DNA from: Pseudomonadota bacterium
GTDB lineage: Bacteria; Myxococcota_A; Bradymonadia; UBA4248
NCBI GenBank assembly: GCA_009786045.1
Contig: WQTY01000045.1
Span: 1-10,019 of the forward strand
Direction of reading: 5' to 3'
Length of the DNA: 10,019 nt
Shown: positions 1 through 6,046 of the stretch, piece by piece
Layout of the letters: every line of letters begins with the position of its first letter
Position numbering within the stretch: position 1 is the stretch's first letter
Program-made: the position numbers and the translations under genes
Notes under the pieces: model-generated
Seen by the model: only the letters and a program-made list of their open reading frames with translations
The model's database searches: none
What the model was told of the DNA's origin: nothing

Positions 1-1
1 C

Positions 2-157
2 GGCATACTCACCATCCGTTATCACAAAAATATAGACACCGGCAATTGGATGGAACCTTCAAGGCTTCACGAATGCACGATCACCGTCGATGCTCGGCAA
101 GACTATATTGTGGACTGTGTCGATATTGGCCCGGTTTATGATGACGATGATGACTAA
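2..157 (+). CDS. C-terminal fragment of an unidentified protein with poly-Asp tail
   Basis: An open frame runs from the window edge to a TAA at 155-157, giving 51 codons with no start inside the window. The protein is therefore cut by the boundary and only its C-terminus is seen. The visible part begins GILTIRYHKNIDTGNW and alternates charged and hydrophobic residues in a way that suggests beta strands. It ends in PVYDDDDD, five consecutive aspartates at the extreme C-terminus. I do not recognise the family. It lies upstream of the Cys-rich secreted protein on the same strand with a 215-base gap, so a shared transcript is possible but not shown. It is called coding because the frame is open to the edge and the composition is protein-like. 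A short chance open frame cannot be fully excluded. Confidence 0.55.
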   Translation, partial: GILTIRYHKNIDTGNWMEPSRLHECTITVDARQDYIVDCVDIGPVYDDDDD

Positions 158-224
158 GCGTTGATTTGTGAGACTCTCCTGCGTCAGCATAGCCTCTCAC
201 TTCAGGGTTGAGGGTAGGACATTT

Positions 225-254
225 TTGCAAATCACAGTTTTGACCCAAAATACT
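225..254 (+). promoter_or_regulatory. Possible sigma70-like promoter upstream of the secreted Cys-rich protein
   Basis: TTGCAA at 225-230 and AATACT at 249-254 are separated by 18 bases and lie about 120 bases before the start codon at 373. Both boxes deviate from consensus and the leader would be long, so this is a weak suggestion. The rest of the 158-372 gap holds a pyrimidine-rich stretch and no clear terminator for the preceding gene. A 6-bp pairing of GTGAGA (about 169-174) with TCTCAC (about 195-200) leaves a loop of about 20 bases and has no T-tract. Confidence 0.18.
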
Positions 255-358
255 GCTTTTTCCCCCTCCTCCCACCTACAAGCGATGCGGTACATCTGCG
301 GCACAGTTTTAGCATGATTCCTTGGGGCATTGTGTACCAGTCTACCCCATCTTCGGTT

Positions 359-364
359 AAGGAG
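359..364 (+). promoter_or_regulatory. Strong Shine-Dalgarno AAGGAG
   Basis: AAGGAG sits 8 bases before the ATG at 373. It is the best ribosome binding site in the window and fixes the start of the secreted Cys-rich protein. Confidence 0.8.
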
Positions 365-372
365 CCCAAACC

Positions 373-810
373 ATGAAACAGTGTCTCTTATTAGCATCTA
401 TCCTGCTTCTCTTCGTGTCCAGCCTGGCATTTGCGCGCACTGTGATCGACCCCGACCGCATTCCTCCGGCCGAAGAGCAGAACAAATCTGAGGGCCAGGA
501 GAAAGCAGGCCCCAAACCGGTTTATGTCAAAGGGAGCCAAGTCACTTGCACGGTTTCCATAGGGTATTTTGACGAAAAAGCAGACACCATGCTAGATGGA
601 TGGGCAGAGGGTACCGCCGAATGCCCCAAAAATGCCATTAAGGCTGCCGAGATAAAAGCCTGCGAGAAAATTCTCAAAACCAAGAACAAGTCAGCCATCA
701 AAAAATGCGCCGAAAGCGATCTCTCCTATGAGGGCGTAAGCTGCAATATTGGCGGCGTAGACGTGGATTGCTTTTATAGTGATTACCAGGATCTCTGCTA
801 TGAGTGTTAG
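373..810 (+). CDS. Small secreted protein with eight cysteines, function unknown
   Basis: The product is 145 residues. Residues 1-21 form a classic Sec signal peptide: Lys at position 2, a hydrophobic core LLLASILLLFV, and an A-F-A cleavage site ahead of Arg22. There is no lipobox, so the mature protein of about 124 residues should be periplasmic or exported. Residues 22-55 are Pro/Glu/Lys-rich and probably flexible. The rest has cysteines at 59, 84, 97, 112, 124, 133, 142 and 145. The even number would allow four disulfides, and the last residue is itself a cysteine. A Lys/Ala-rich stretch around residues 86-114 looks helical. The start is fixed by AAGGAG at 359-364. The two kinase genes follow on the same strand after 133 bases, so a link to the signalling pair is possible but rests on position alone. 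I do not recognise the family. Confidence 0.85.
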   Translation: MKQCLLLASILLLFVSSLAFARTVIDPDRIPPAEEQNKSEGQEKAGPKPVYVKGSQVTCTVSIGYFDEKADTMLDGWAEGTAECPKNAIKAAEIKACEKILKTKNKSAIKKCAESDLSYEGVSCNIGGVDVDCFYSDYQDLCYEC

Positions 811-943
811 ACGATGGCGCTCCCTGCGATGCTGACGGAGTGCTTGTAGAAGGGCAAATGGTACGGGTGCAGCGTGCTGCGCCCCTGCAAAGCGGGATAT
901 ACTCAAATGCATTGGTTTTTTCTTTGCACAGGCGACAGATGAC

Positions 944-2482
944 ATGGTCTACAAGACAAAACCCGTCCAGGCACCGTCGTCTTCTGATATTCTTTCGATA
1001 ACGCTTGAACCGCCTTCATCCTGTTCACCAAACACGGACTGGATGGTTGTGTCGTGCGAAGATCGCAATGAAAGTGAAGACGATTCCGAGATTTTAGCCC
1101 TGCGAGACCATCCTCAGCTGCGCGGGAATTATGATATCCTTCGACGCATCGGACGTGGTGCGCAGGGGGCCGTCTATTCGGCATTTCACAGCGCGACTGG
1201 CACAATCGTCGCCATCAAGGCGCTGTCATTTCGAGAAATCGCCGACTGGAAAGCCTCTGATCTTTTCATGCGCGAGATTGCGCTGCTTAAGTCGATGCAA
1301 ATTGAGGGCACACCGCGCTATATCGACGCCATCGACGCCACTGCCAGCCCACTGCCCTATTACTTCCTTGTCCAGGATTATATCCCGGGCAAAACACTCC
1401 AGAGCATGCTCGACGGAGGCAAAAAGTTCTCCACCCAGGAAGTGATCGCCATCGCGCTCGCGATCATCCCCATCCTCGAAAAGCTCCGAAGCTATTCTCC
1501 GCCGATTGTGCATCGGGATATTAAGCCTTCGAACATCATGATGACGCCCCAGGGCGACATCTATCTGATCGACTTTGGCGCCGCCATGTTCAGCGAGCGC
1601 CGCACGGGTGGATCGACGTTCGCAGGCACAGCCGGTTACATGGCCCCCGAACAGTGCATGGGCACATCCACCCCGGATTCCGACGTTTACGGGCTGGGCG
1701 CCACGCTCATTCACCTGCTCACAGGCATTGCGCCCTACAAGATGCAGATGCTGGAGCGTTCTGCCATCGTTCCAAAAACGAAGAAAAAGCAGTCTTTTCT
1801 GGCCTTGTTGCAAAAACCCTTCTCTGCCCTTGCGGACACCATCCGAAAACGAAGCAGATCAGGCCGAAAAAAACGCGCGTCTTCCTTCCCTTGTGCCATG
1901 ACACTACGATTTAAACCTCATCTTCCCAGGGCAACACCCCAGTGGCTCGTGGAACTGCTCGAAGTCATGGTGTTGCCTTATCCCAACCAGCGGGTCAAAA
2001 GTTTAAATCGTTTGGTGCGTGCCATACGCACCATCGGCCGTGCCAAACTCGACAGCCATTCCATGCATGCTGATACCGCAGCGCGCCTGGAGAGCATGAA
2101 AAAACTAGGGCATGAGTATATCATTCCTGATGATATAACCACTCTGTGGTTAATCTTGGTTGCACCATCGTTCATCTTTGTGCCAGCGTTCATCTTTACT
2201 CAATTCTATTTTCTGCTCTATTATTTTGAGAAATTCATTTTTTATTTTACCTTAGGCATGCTTTTTGTTCCAGTATTGCTGCTTGTCTATAGAAGAATAC
2301 TTTTCAATACAGCCAATGGGGTAGATCCCATGCAGGGTGTATTAAAACGTTACAGGTCGGCCACAGAGCCGACTGCACTTGCCCTGCCACGCACGAAAAG
2401 CAGCGTGCACGAAAATCAGGCATGGGACATCAGCTGGAAAGAGAGTGAGCCTGTCGAGCCATCACGCGACAAGCAACGATGA
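944..2482 (+). CDS. Membrane-anchored Hanks-type serine/threonine protein kinase (first of tandem pair)
   Basis: This 512-residue kinase transfers ATP phosphate to Ser/Thr of target proteins. Residues 1-60 are a Ser/Glu/Asp-rich leader. The catalytic domain spans about 64-365: glycine loop IGRGAQGAVY (69-78), VAIK lysine 92, helix-C Glu111, catalytic loop HRDIKPSN (190-197), DFG (210-212), GTAGYMAPEQ (228-237), helix-F Asp247 and late Arg350. All key residues are present, so it should be an active RD kinase. Residues about 276-317 are a Lys/Arg-rich insert ending in RKRSRSGRKKR, mostly absent from the paralogue downstream. Two hydrophobic segments at about 399-424 and 430-449 predict a membrane hairpin, followed by a tail of about 60 residues. 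No PASTA or FHA domain is seen. The start at 944 is chosen because about 36 upstream bases are shared with the paralogue but contain a 1-base indel. TATACT at 898-903 could be a -10 element, though without a good -35. The stop overlaps a possible upstream ATG of the next gene (ATGA). Confidence 0.95.
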   Translation: MVYKTKPVQAPSSSDILSITLEPPSSCSPNTDWMVVSCEDRNESEDDSEILALRDHPQLRGNYDILRRIGRGAQGAVYSAFHSATGTIVAIKALSFREIADWKASDLFMREIALLKSMQIEGTPRYIDAIDATASPLPYYFLVQDYIPGKTLQSMLDGGKKFSTQEVIAIALAIIPILEKLRSYSPPIVHRDIKPSNIMMTPQGDIYLIDFGAAMFSERRTGGSTFAGTAGYMAPEQCMGTSTPDSDVYGLGATLIHLLTGIAPYKMQMLERSAIVPKTKKKQSFLALLQKPFSALADTIRKRSRSGRKKRASSFPCAMTLRFKPHLPRATPQWLVELLEVMVLPYPNQRVKSLNRLVRAIRTIGRAKLDSHSMHADTAARLESMKKLGHEYIIPDDITTLWLILVAPSFIFVPAFIFTQFYFLLYYFEKFIFYFTLGMLFVPVLLLVYRRILFNTANGVDPMQGVLKRYRSATEPTALALPRTKSSVHENQAWDISWKESEPVEPSRDKQR

Positions 2483-2541
2483 ATTTGGAAACGAGGCCAG
2501 TGCGTACCCATTGCTTTCACTCAGCAAAGGCGACAGAGTAT

Positions 2542-4104
2542 ATGGTTCACAACACAAAATCCGCCCGGGAGCCTTCATCATCTGACACCCTTTCGATAAC
2601 GCTTGAACCGCCGTCGTCCTGTTCACAAAGTACGGACTGGATGGTTGTGTCGTGCGAAGATCGCCATGAAAGTGAAGACGATTCCGAGATTTTAGCCCTG
2701 CGAGCCCATCCGCAATTGATAGCGCTTAAGCCATCATCTGGTGATACTCTCGCCTGGCGCGAAGAAAACACTCCCGACATCGGAGCCCTGCCTACCCATC
2801 CGCAATTGACAGCGCTTAAGCCATCATCTGGCGATACTCTCGCCGGTCGTGAAGAAAATACCCCCGAAATCAAAGCCCTGCGTGTCCATCCGCAATTGGC
2901 CAATCGATACCGAATCCTCCGCACCATCGGCCGCGGCGCACAAGGAACGGTCTACGAAGCACGCGACCTTCACACGGGCGAGATCGCCGCCATCAAGGCG
3001 CTGTCATTTCGAGAAATCGCCGACTGGAAAGCTTCCGAGCTTTTCATGCGCGAGATTGCGCTGCTTAAGTCGATGCAAATCGAGGGCACGCCGCGCTATA
3101 TTGAAGCCATCGACGCCACCGCCAGCTCGCAGCCCTACTACTTTCTCGTCCAGGAGTTCATCTCTGGCAAAACACTCCAGGACATGCTCGACGAGGGCAA
3201 AAAGTTCTCCACCCAGGAGGTGATCGCCATCGCACTTGCGCTCATCCCAATCCTGGAAAAACTCAGACGCTACTCGCCGCCGATTGTACATCGGGATATT
3301 AAGCCATCGAACATCATGATGACGCCCCAGGGAGACATCTACTTGATCGACTTCGGCGCTGCCATGTTCAGCGAGCGCCGCACGGGTGGATCGACGTTCG
3401 CAGGCACGGCCGGTTACATGGCCCCCGAACAATGCATGGGCACCTCTACGCCGGATTCCGACGTTTATGGGCTGGGTGCCACGCTCATTCACCTGCTCAC
3501 GGGCATTGCGCCCTACAAAATGCAGATGCTGGAGCGTTCAGAAATCGTCCAAGACAAGAAGAAAACAAAGAACACTCCATCCTTTCCAAGCAGCATGACA
3601 TTGCGATTCAAACCCCATCTCCCAGAGGAAACACCCCAGTGGCTTGTAGAACTGCTAGAAGTCATGGTGTCGCCTTACCCCAACCAGCGGGTCAAAAATC
3701 TAAACCGCCTCGTTCATGCCATACGCACCATCGGTGGTGTCGAACTCAATGGCCATTCCGTGCACATGGACGCCGCTGCGCACCTGAAAAGCATGGAAAC
3801 CATGACTTATCAGCCTGCCATTCCTGATAGTACTCTTTATTGTCTATTTGCTGCTGGAATCTACCTTGGTATTAGCTCAATTTTCAGGCAGTACATACTA
3901 ACGTACGAGTCAAGCCAATATGCAACATTTTTAACATTTTTAACGCTTTTTCTGATTCTGTTCTTTTGTATTTTTTTTCTGACTATACACAGAATTCATT
4001 TATTTAAAATGGCTATCGACGAACAACATGATGAACTGCTTAAGCCATTCTGGGGCACAACGCCACCAAAATCCTCCTCCAACCAATCGGATCCAGATCC
4101 ATAA
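2542..4104 (+). CDS. Membrane-anchored Hanks-type serine/threonine protein kinase with N-terminal 30-residue repeats (second of tandem pair)
   Basis: This 520-residue paralogue of the preceding kinase has an intact catalytic set: IGRGAQGTVY (129-138), AAIK lysine 152, helix-C Glu171, HRDIKPSN (250-257), DFG (270-272), GTAGYMAPEQ (288-297), helix-F Asp307 and Arg383. Its leader is longer, containing two copies of a 30-residue unit (about 50-79 and 80-109) and the start of a third. It lacks 27 residues of the basic insert of the first kinase. The C-terminus has two hydrophobic segments (about 431-450 and 461-482) that do not align with those of the paralogue, then a short Pro/Ser-rich tail. I choose ATG 2542 because MVHNTK matches MVYKTK at the paralogue start, and the shared upstream DNA has a 1-base indel that breaks the reading frame. 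An in-frame ATG at 2479 overlaps the previous stop as ATGA and would add 21 residues by translational coupling. That alternative remains open. The gene ends facing the convergent TPR operon. Confidence 0.95.
   Translation: MVHNTKSAREPSSSDTLSITLEPPSSCSQSTDWMVVSCEDRHESEDDSEILALRAHPQLIALKPSSGDTLAWREENTPDIGALPTHPQLTALKPSSGDTLAGREENTPEIKALRVHPQLANRYRILRTIGRGAQGTVYEARDLHTGEIAAIKALSFREIADWKASELFMREIALLKSMQIEGTPRYIEAIDATASSQPYYFLVQEFISGKTLQDMLDEGKKFSTQEVIAIALALIPILEKLRRYSPPIVHRDIKPSNIMMTPQGDIYLIDFGAAMFSERRTGGSTFAGTAGYMAPEQCMGTSTPDSDVYGLGATLIHLLTGIAPYKMQMLERSEIVQDKKKTKNTPSFPSSMTLRFKPHLPEETPQWLVELLEVMVSPYPNQRVKNLNRLVHAIRTIGGVELNGHSVHMDAAAHLKSMETMTYQPAIPDSTLYCLFAAGIYLGISSIFRQYILTYESSQYATFLTFLTLFLILFFCIFFLTIHRIHLFKMAIDEQHDELLKPFWGTTPPKSSSNQSDPDP
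2689..2900 (+). repeat. 90-bp in-frame tandem repeat in kinase leader
   Basis: Two full 90-bp units (2689-2778 and 2779-2868) and a partial third (2869-2900) encode 30-residue copies. The units share HPQL, ALKPSSGDTLA and REENTP. The copies are nearly identical in DNA, including a long shared stretch from the CATCCGCAATTG block through CGATACTCTCGCC-type sequence. Being a multiple of three, copy changes keep the frame. The first kinase has only a single HPQL element at the same place. The outer leader (PSSSDTL at 11-17, then SEILALR before HPQL) looks like a diverged parental copy. Confidence 0.9.
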
Positions 4105-4216
4105 ACCGGAATCGTATAGGCTTTCTGATCTTGTGCCGGAACCGCTTCTTGCATTTCTTGAAAAATTGTTCGAATGCGGTAGCAAGTAGAATGATGCTCT
4201 TACGACGTCGAATAGA

Positions 4217-4232
4217 GCGCGAAAAATCGCGC
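4217..4232. repeat. Small palindrome between convergent genes
   Basis: GCGCGA (4217-4222) and TCGCGC (4227-4232) are perfect inverted repeats around an AAAA loop. The hairpin lies about 110 bases after the stop of the second kinase and lacks a T-tract. It could stabilise or attenuate the kinase mRNA 3' end, but this is only a suggestion. Apart from this and the two hairpins listed next, I see no gene in 4105-4390. Confidence 0.45.
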
Positions 4233-4290
4233 CCTTCCAGATAAACATGGTGCAAGACCTGGTAAAGGCCGGGCATGAAATCCGCCACAC

Positions 4291-4334
4291 AAAAAAAAGG
4301 CGCGGCGTATCTGCGTGTCGCAGATAGCCGCGCC
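4291..4334 (-). terminator. Intrinsic terminator of the leftward RHH / LDT-like / TPR operon
   Basis: GGCGCGGC (4299-4306) pairs with GCCGCGCC (4327-4334), and TATCTGCG (4308-4315) pairs with CGCAGATA (4319-4326). This makes a 16-bp GC-rich stem with one bulged G and a 3-base loop. On the - strand the stem is followed directly by eight Ts (4298-4291), the textbook rho-independent layout. It lies 57 bases after the TPR gene stop. On the + strand there is no T-tract after the stem, so it should act mainly leftward. Confidence 0.9.
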
Positions 4335-4343
4335 CGCACCGCG

Positions 4344-4367
4344 TATTGCTCGCCTGGGCGAGCAATA
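4344..4367. repeat. Second strong hairpin beside the terminator
   Basis: TATTGCTCGCC (4344-4354) and GGCGAGCAATA (4357-4367) are perfect 11-base inverted repeats, effectively a 10-bp stem with a 4-base loop. It sits between the TPR stop codon and the terminator, 24 bases downstream of the stop on the leftward transcript. There is no T-tract on either side, so it is more likely an mRNA 3'-end stabiliser or pausing hairpin than a terminator by itself. Confidence 0.7.
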
Positions 4368-4390
4368 GCGGGCGTTCCAAAGAGTCAGAT

Positions 4391-6046
4391 TTATCCGCCG
4401 GCGTGTATGGGTCGCCTGTCACCGCTTCGTGGATAGGGCAAGCACGGTGTGGGATTTTCTGGAGATTGTGGTTTATCCTGGGCACGTGTTGGGCCGAGCT
4501 GCCGGACGAGTGCTTCCATGCAGGCGGCGACTTCGTGGGTGGGGGCCAGGGCGTAGGCCTTTTCGTAGGCGCGCAGGGCGCGGCGCAGGAGGCTTTGGCC
4601 ACTCGTAAAGCGGAACTGCTCAAGGTAGGTGTTGGCCAGGTAGACCCAGGCTTCGTCGTCGCGCGGGTTGAGCTGCGTGACTTCATGCAGGTGGCGAATG
4701 GCTGACTCGATGACGGGCAAGGTTGCGGGGCGGATGAGCGCCAGGGTGATGCCCAGATTGGCTTTGACCGATTTGATGGCTTCGTAGTCTTCGGCGGCGC
4801 GAAGCAGGTCGAGCGAGGCTTCGAAGCAATGTACGGCAGCTTCGTCTTGTCCCAGATCGCGGTGGGTCATGCCAATGAGGTTTAGTGCCTGAGCAGACAA
4901 GACTTTGGAAAACGCCGTTTGCAGCGTGCGCTCGTGGACGGGCCAGACGATAGGGGCCAGGACGCGCATCACCGTTTCGTTGTCGCCTTCGTCGTAGGCG
5001 TCGTGCGCGTAGTCGAGGAGATCCGAGAAGAATTGCTCCGGCATGAGCCGAACGTCGATGCGCCCCGGGACGAAATCCCGCATATCTTCAAAATAGTTTG
5101 CAAAAGCGCCGTCCGGCTGTTCGATGAAAAGGTTGAGTTTGGGAATGCCGTACTGGGCGCAGATGGGCGCGACGTGCGCCAGGGCTTTTTCATCGGCACG
5201 GTCGGTGTTGGCCAGGACAAAGAAGACGGTTTTGTCTTTGACCAGTTCGGCGATGGCCTCAATGGCCCTGTCGACATTTTCGACGGCCATTTCGAGGGGC
5301 TCGAAGATGCACAGGGCGCGCTCACCGATGCGCTGAGCCACCGCACCATGCGACAACGTTGCGCTCTGCATGCCATTTTTGAGGGCGTTTTCGGCGATGA
5401 TGAGATTGGATTCGTTGGTGGCAGAGACGTTGCCCCGCGGTACAACGTGATTTGCCAGGAGGTATTCGAAGTATCTCACCCCAAGTTCGCAGCCTGCGTC
5501 GCCAAGAATTCTCGGCCTGGCGAGCGAGAACTGAACGCGTTCCGCAAAGGCCGAGCGCTGCCGCGACTCGAGCGCTTCAATGCGCTGAACTTCGATAAGT
5601 GAGGCCAGTGTCATGGTCGCTTTGGGTGTGGCCATGGGGTCAGGCTGGGCGTCGGCGTTTTCAAAGAGCCTTCCAACATCCCAGTCTTCGTCTGCCAGCG
5701 GCTCTGCCACTCCCTCGGGCATACCTCCGAACGTTTCGATGTTGAGCCAGGGTTCACTCGTGTCTCGCCTTACTCTGAGCACAGAGTCACCGGAGTGCTC
5801 ACCCGCTGCCAGGCGCCTGTTTCCTCGCCCTTTGCTTCGACCCGCCGTATTCTGCCGCCCACGAACGATACCCAACGTTGTGGCCGTGGCGATCATCGAA
5901 ACACCAAGCGTTAAGCATAATTCAAACAACACCGAAGGCCTCCATGCCCAATTGCCGAAACCCGGCAATGCAAAAAATTCGCGCATCCTGCGCTGCTTAG
6001 AGCAATGTCTAACACAAATACGCCCAGGTGCAAAAATTCTTTTCAC
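4391..6046 (-). CDS. Membrane-anchored TPR protein with a possible degenerate FtsZ-like domain
   Basis: The product is 551 residues. The N-terminus is very basic, with one hydrophobic segment at about 38-61 as the likely anchor, flanked by a second basic stretch (62-78). Residues 79-170 are acidic and low-complexity. Residues about 177-382 resemble FtsZ in order of elements: a Gly-containing first strand (ILGDAGCELG, 180-189), TNESNL (210-215), a long helix, strand VFFVLAN (274-280), helix, strand NLFIEQP (305-311), then VRLMPEQ (332-338) where FtsZ has its IPND segment, and AYDEGDN (350-356). The GGGTGTG loop is replaced by DRADEKA (282-288), so GTP binding is unlikely. Residues about 384-515 are TPR-like helix pairs (for example NLIGMTHRDLGQDEAAVHCFEASL). 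The tail is Pro-rich. The start is a GTG overlapping the upstream TGA as GTGA, and ATG at 5986 (residue 21) is an alternative. TPR content is fairly secure. The FtsZ resemblance is by eye only. Confidence 0.85.
   Translation of the reverse strand: MKRIFAPGRICVRHCSKQRRMREFFALPGFGNWAWRPSVLFELCLTLGVSMIATATTLGIVRGRQNTAGRSKGRGNRRLAAGEHSGDSVLRVRRDTSEPWLNIETFGGMPEGVAEPLADEDWDVGRLFENADAQPDPMATPKATMTLASLIEVQRIEALESRQRSAFAERVQFSLARPRILGDAGCELGVRYFEYLLANHVVPRGNVSATNESNLIIAENALKNGMQSATLSHGAVAQRIGERALCIFEPLEMAVENVDRAIEAIAELVKDKTVFFVLANTDRADEKALAHVAPICAQYGIPKLNLFIEQPDGAFANYFEDMRDFVPGRIDVRLMPEQFFSDLLDYAHDAYDEGDNETVMRVLAPIVWPVHERTLQTAFSKVLSAQALNLIGMTHRDLGQDEAAVHCFEASLDLLRAAEDYEAIKSVKANLGITLALIRPATLPVIESAIRHLHEVTQLNPRDDEAWVYLANTYLEQFRFTSGQSLLRRALRAYEKAYALAPTHEVAACMEALVRQLGPTRAQDKPQSPENPTPCLPYPRSGDRRPIHAGG

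Noticed and set aside
811..942. The same frame as the secreted Cys-rich protein continues after its TAG and, past a second TAG at 847-849, reads Cys-containing peptide up to a TGA at 940-942, just before the kinase start.
   Set aside because: This would need readthrough of two TAG codons. TAG also ends nnr as a normal stop, and the stretch has no recognisable similarity. It is most likely chance.
2479..2541. A start for the second kinase at ATG 2479, overlapping the previous stop as ATGA.
   Set aside because: It is not excluded. The shared upstream DNA of the two kinase genes carries a 1-base indel that changes frame, and the paralogue starts at the equivalent of 2542, so the shorter form is preferred.
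4090..4185. A shifted + frame after the second kinase reads plausible protein (KPESYRLSDLVPEPLLAFLE), suggesting a frameshifted kinase tail.
   Set aside because: The tail of the first kinase shows no similarity to it. The segment is short and ends at a stop near 4187, and nothing marks a frameshift site.
4040..4339. A 99-codon frame on the - strand across the convergent gap, rich in Arg/Lys and superficially transposase-like.
   Set aside because: It begins with a GTG just beside the terminator stem and its coding would run through that stem and T-tract, has no ribosome site, overlaps the end of the second kinase and matches no family I recognise.
4919..5602. A long open frame of 227 codons on the + strand inside the TPR gene.
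   Set aside because: It is the antisense shadow of the TPR gene, which has recognisable repeats and an operon context. The + frame has no ribosome site or family match.
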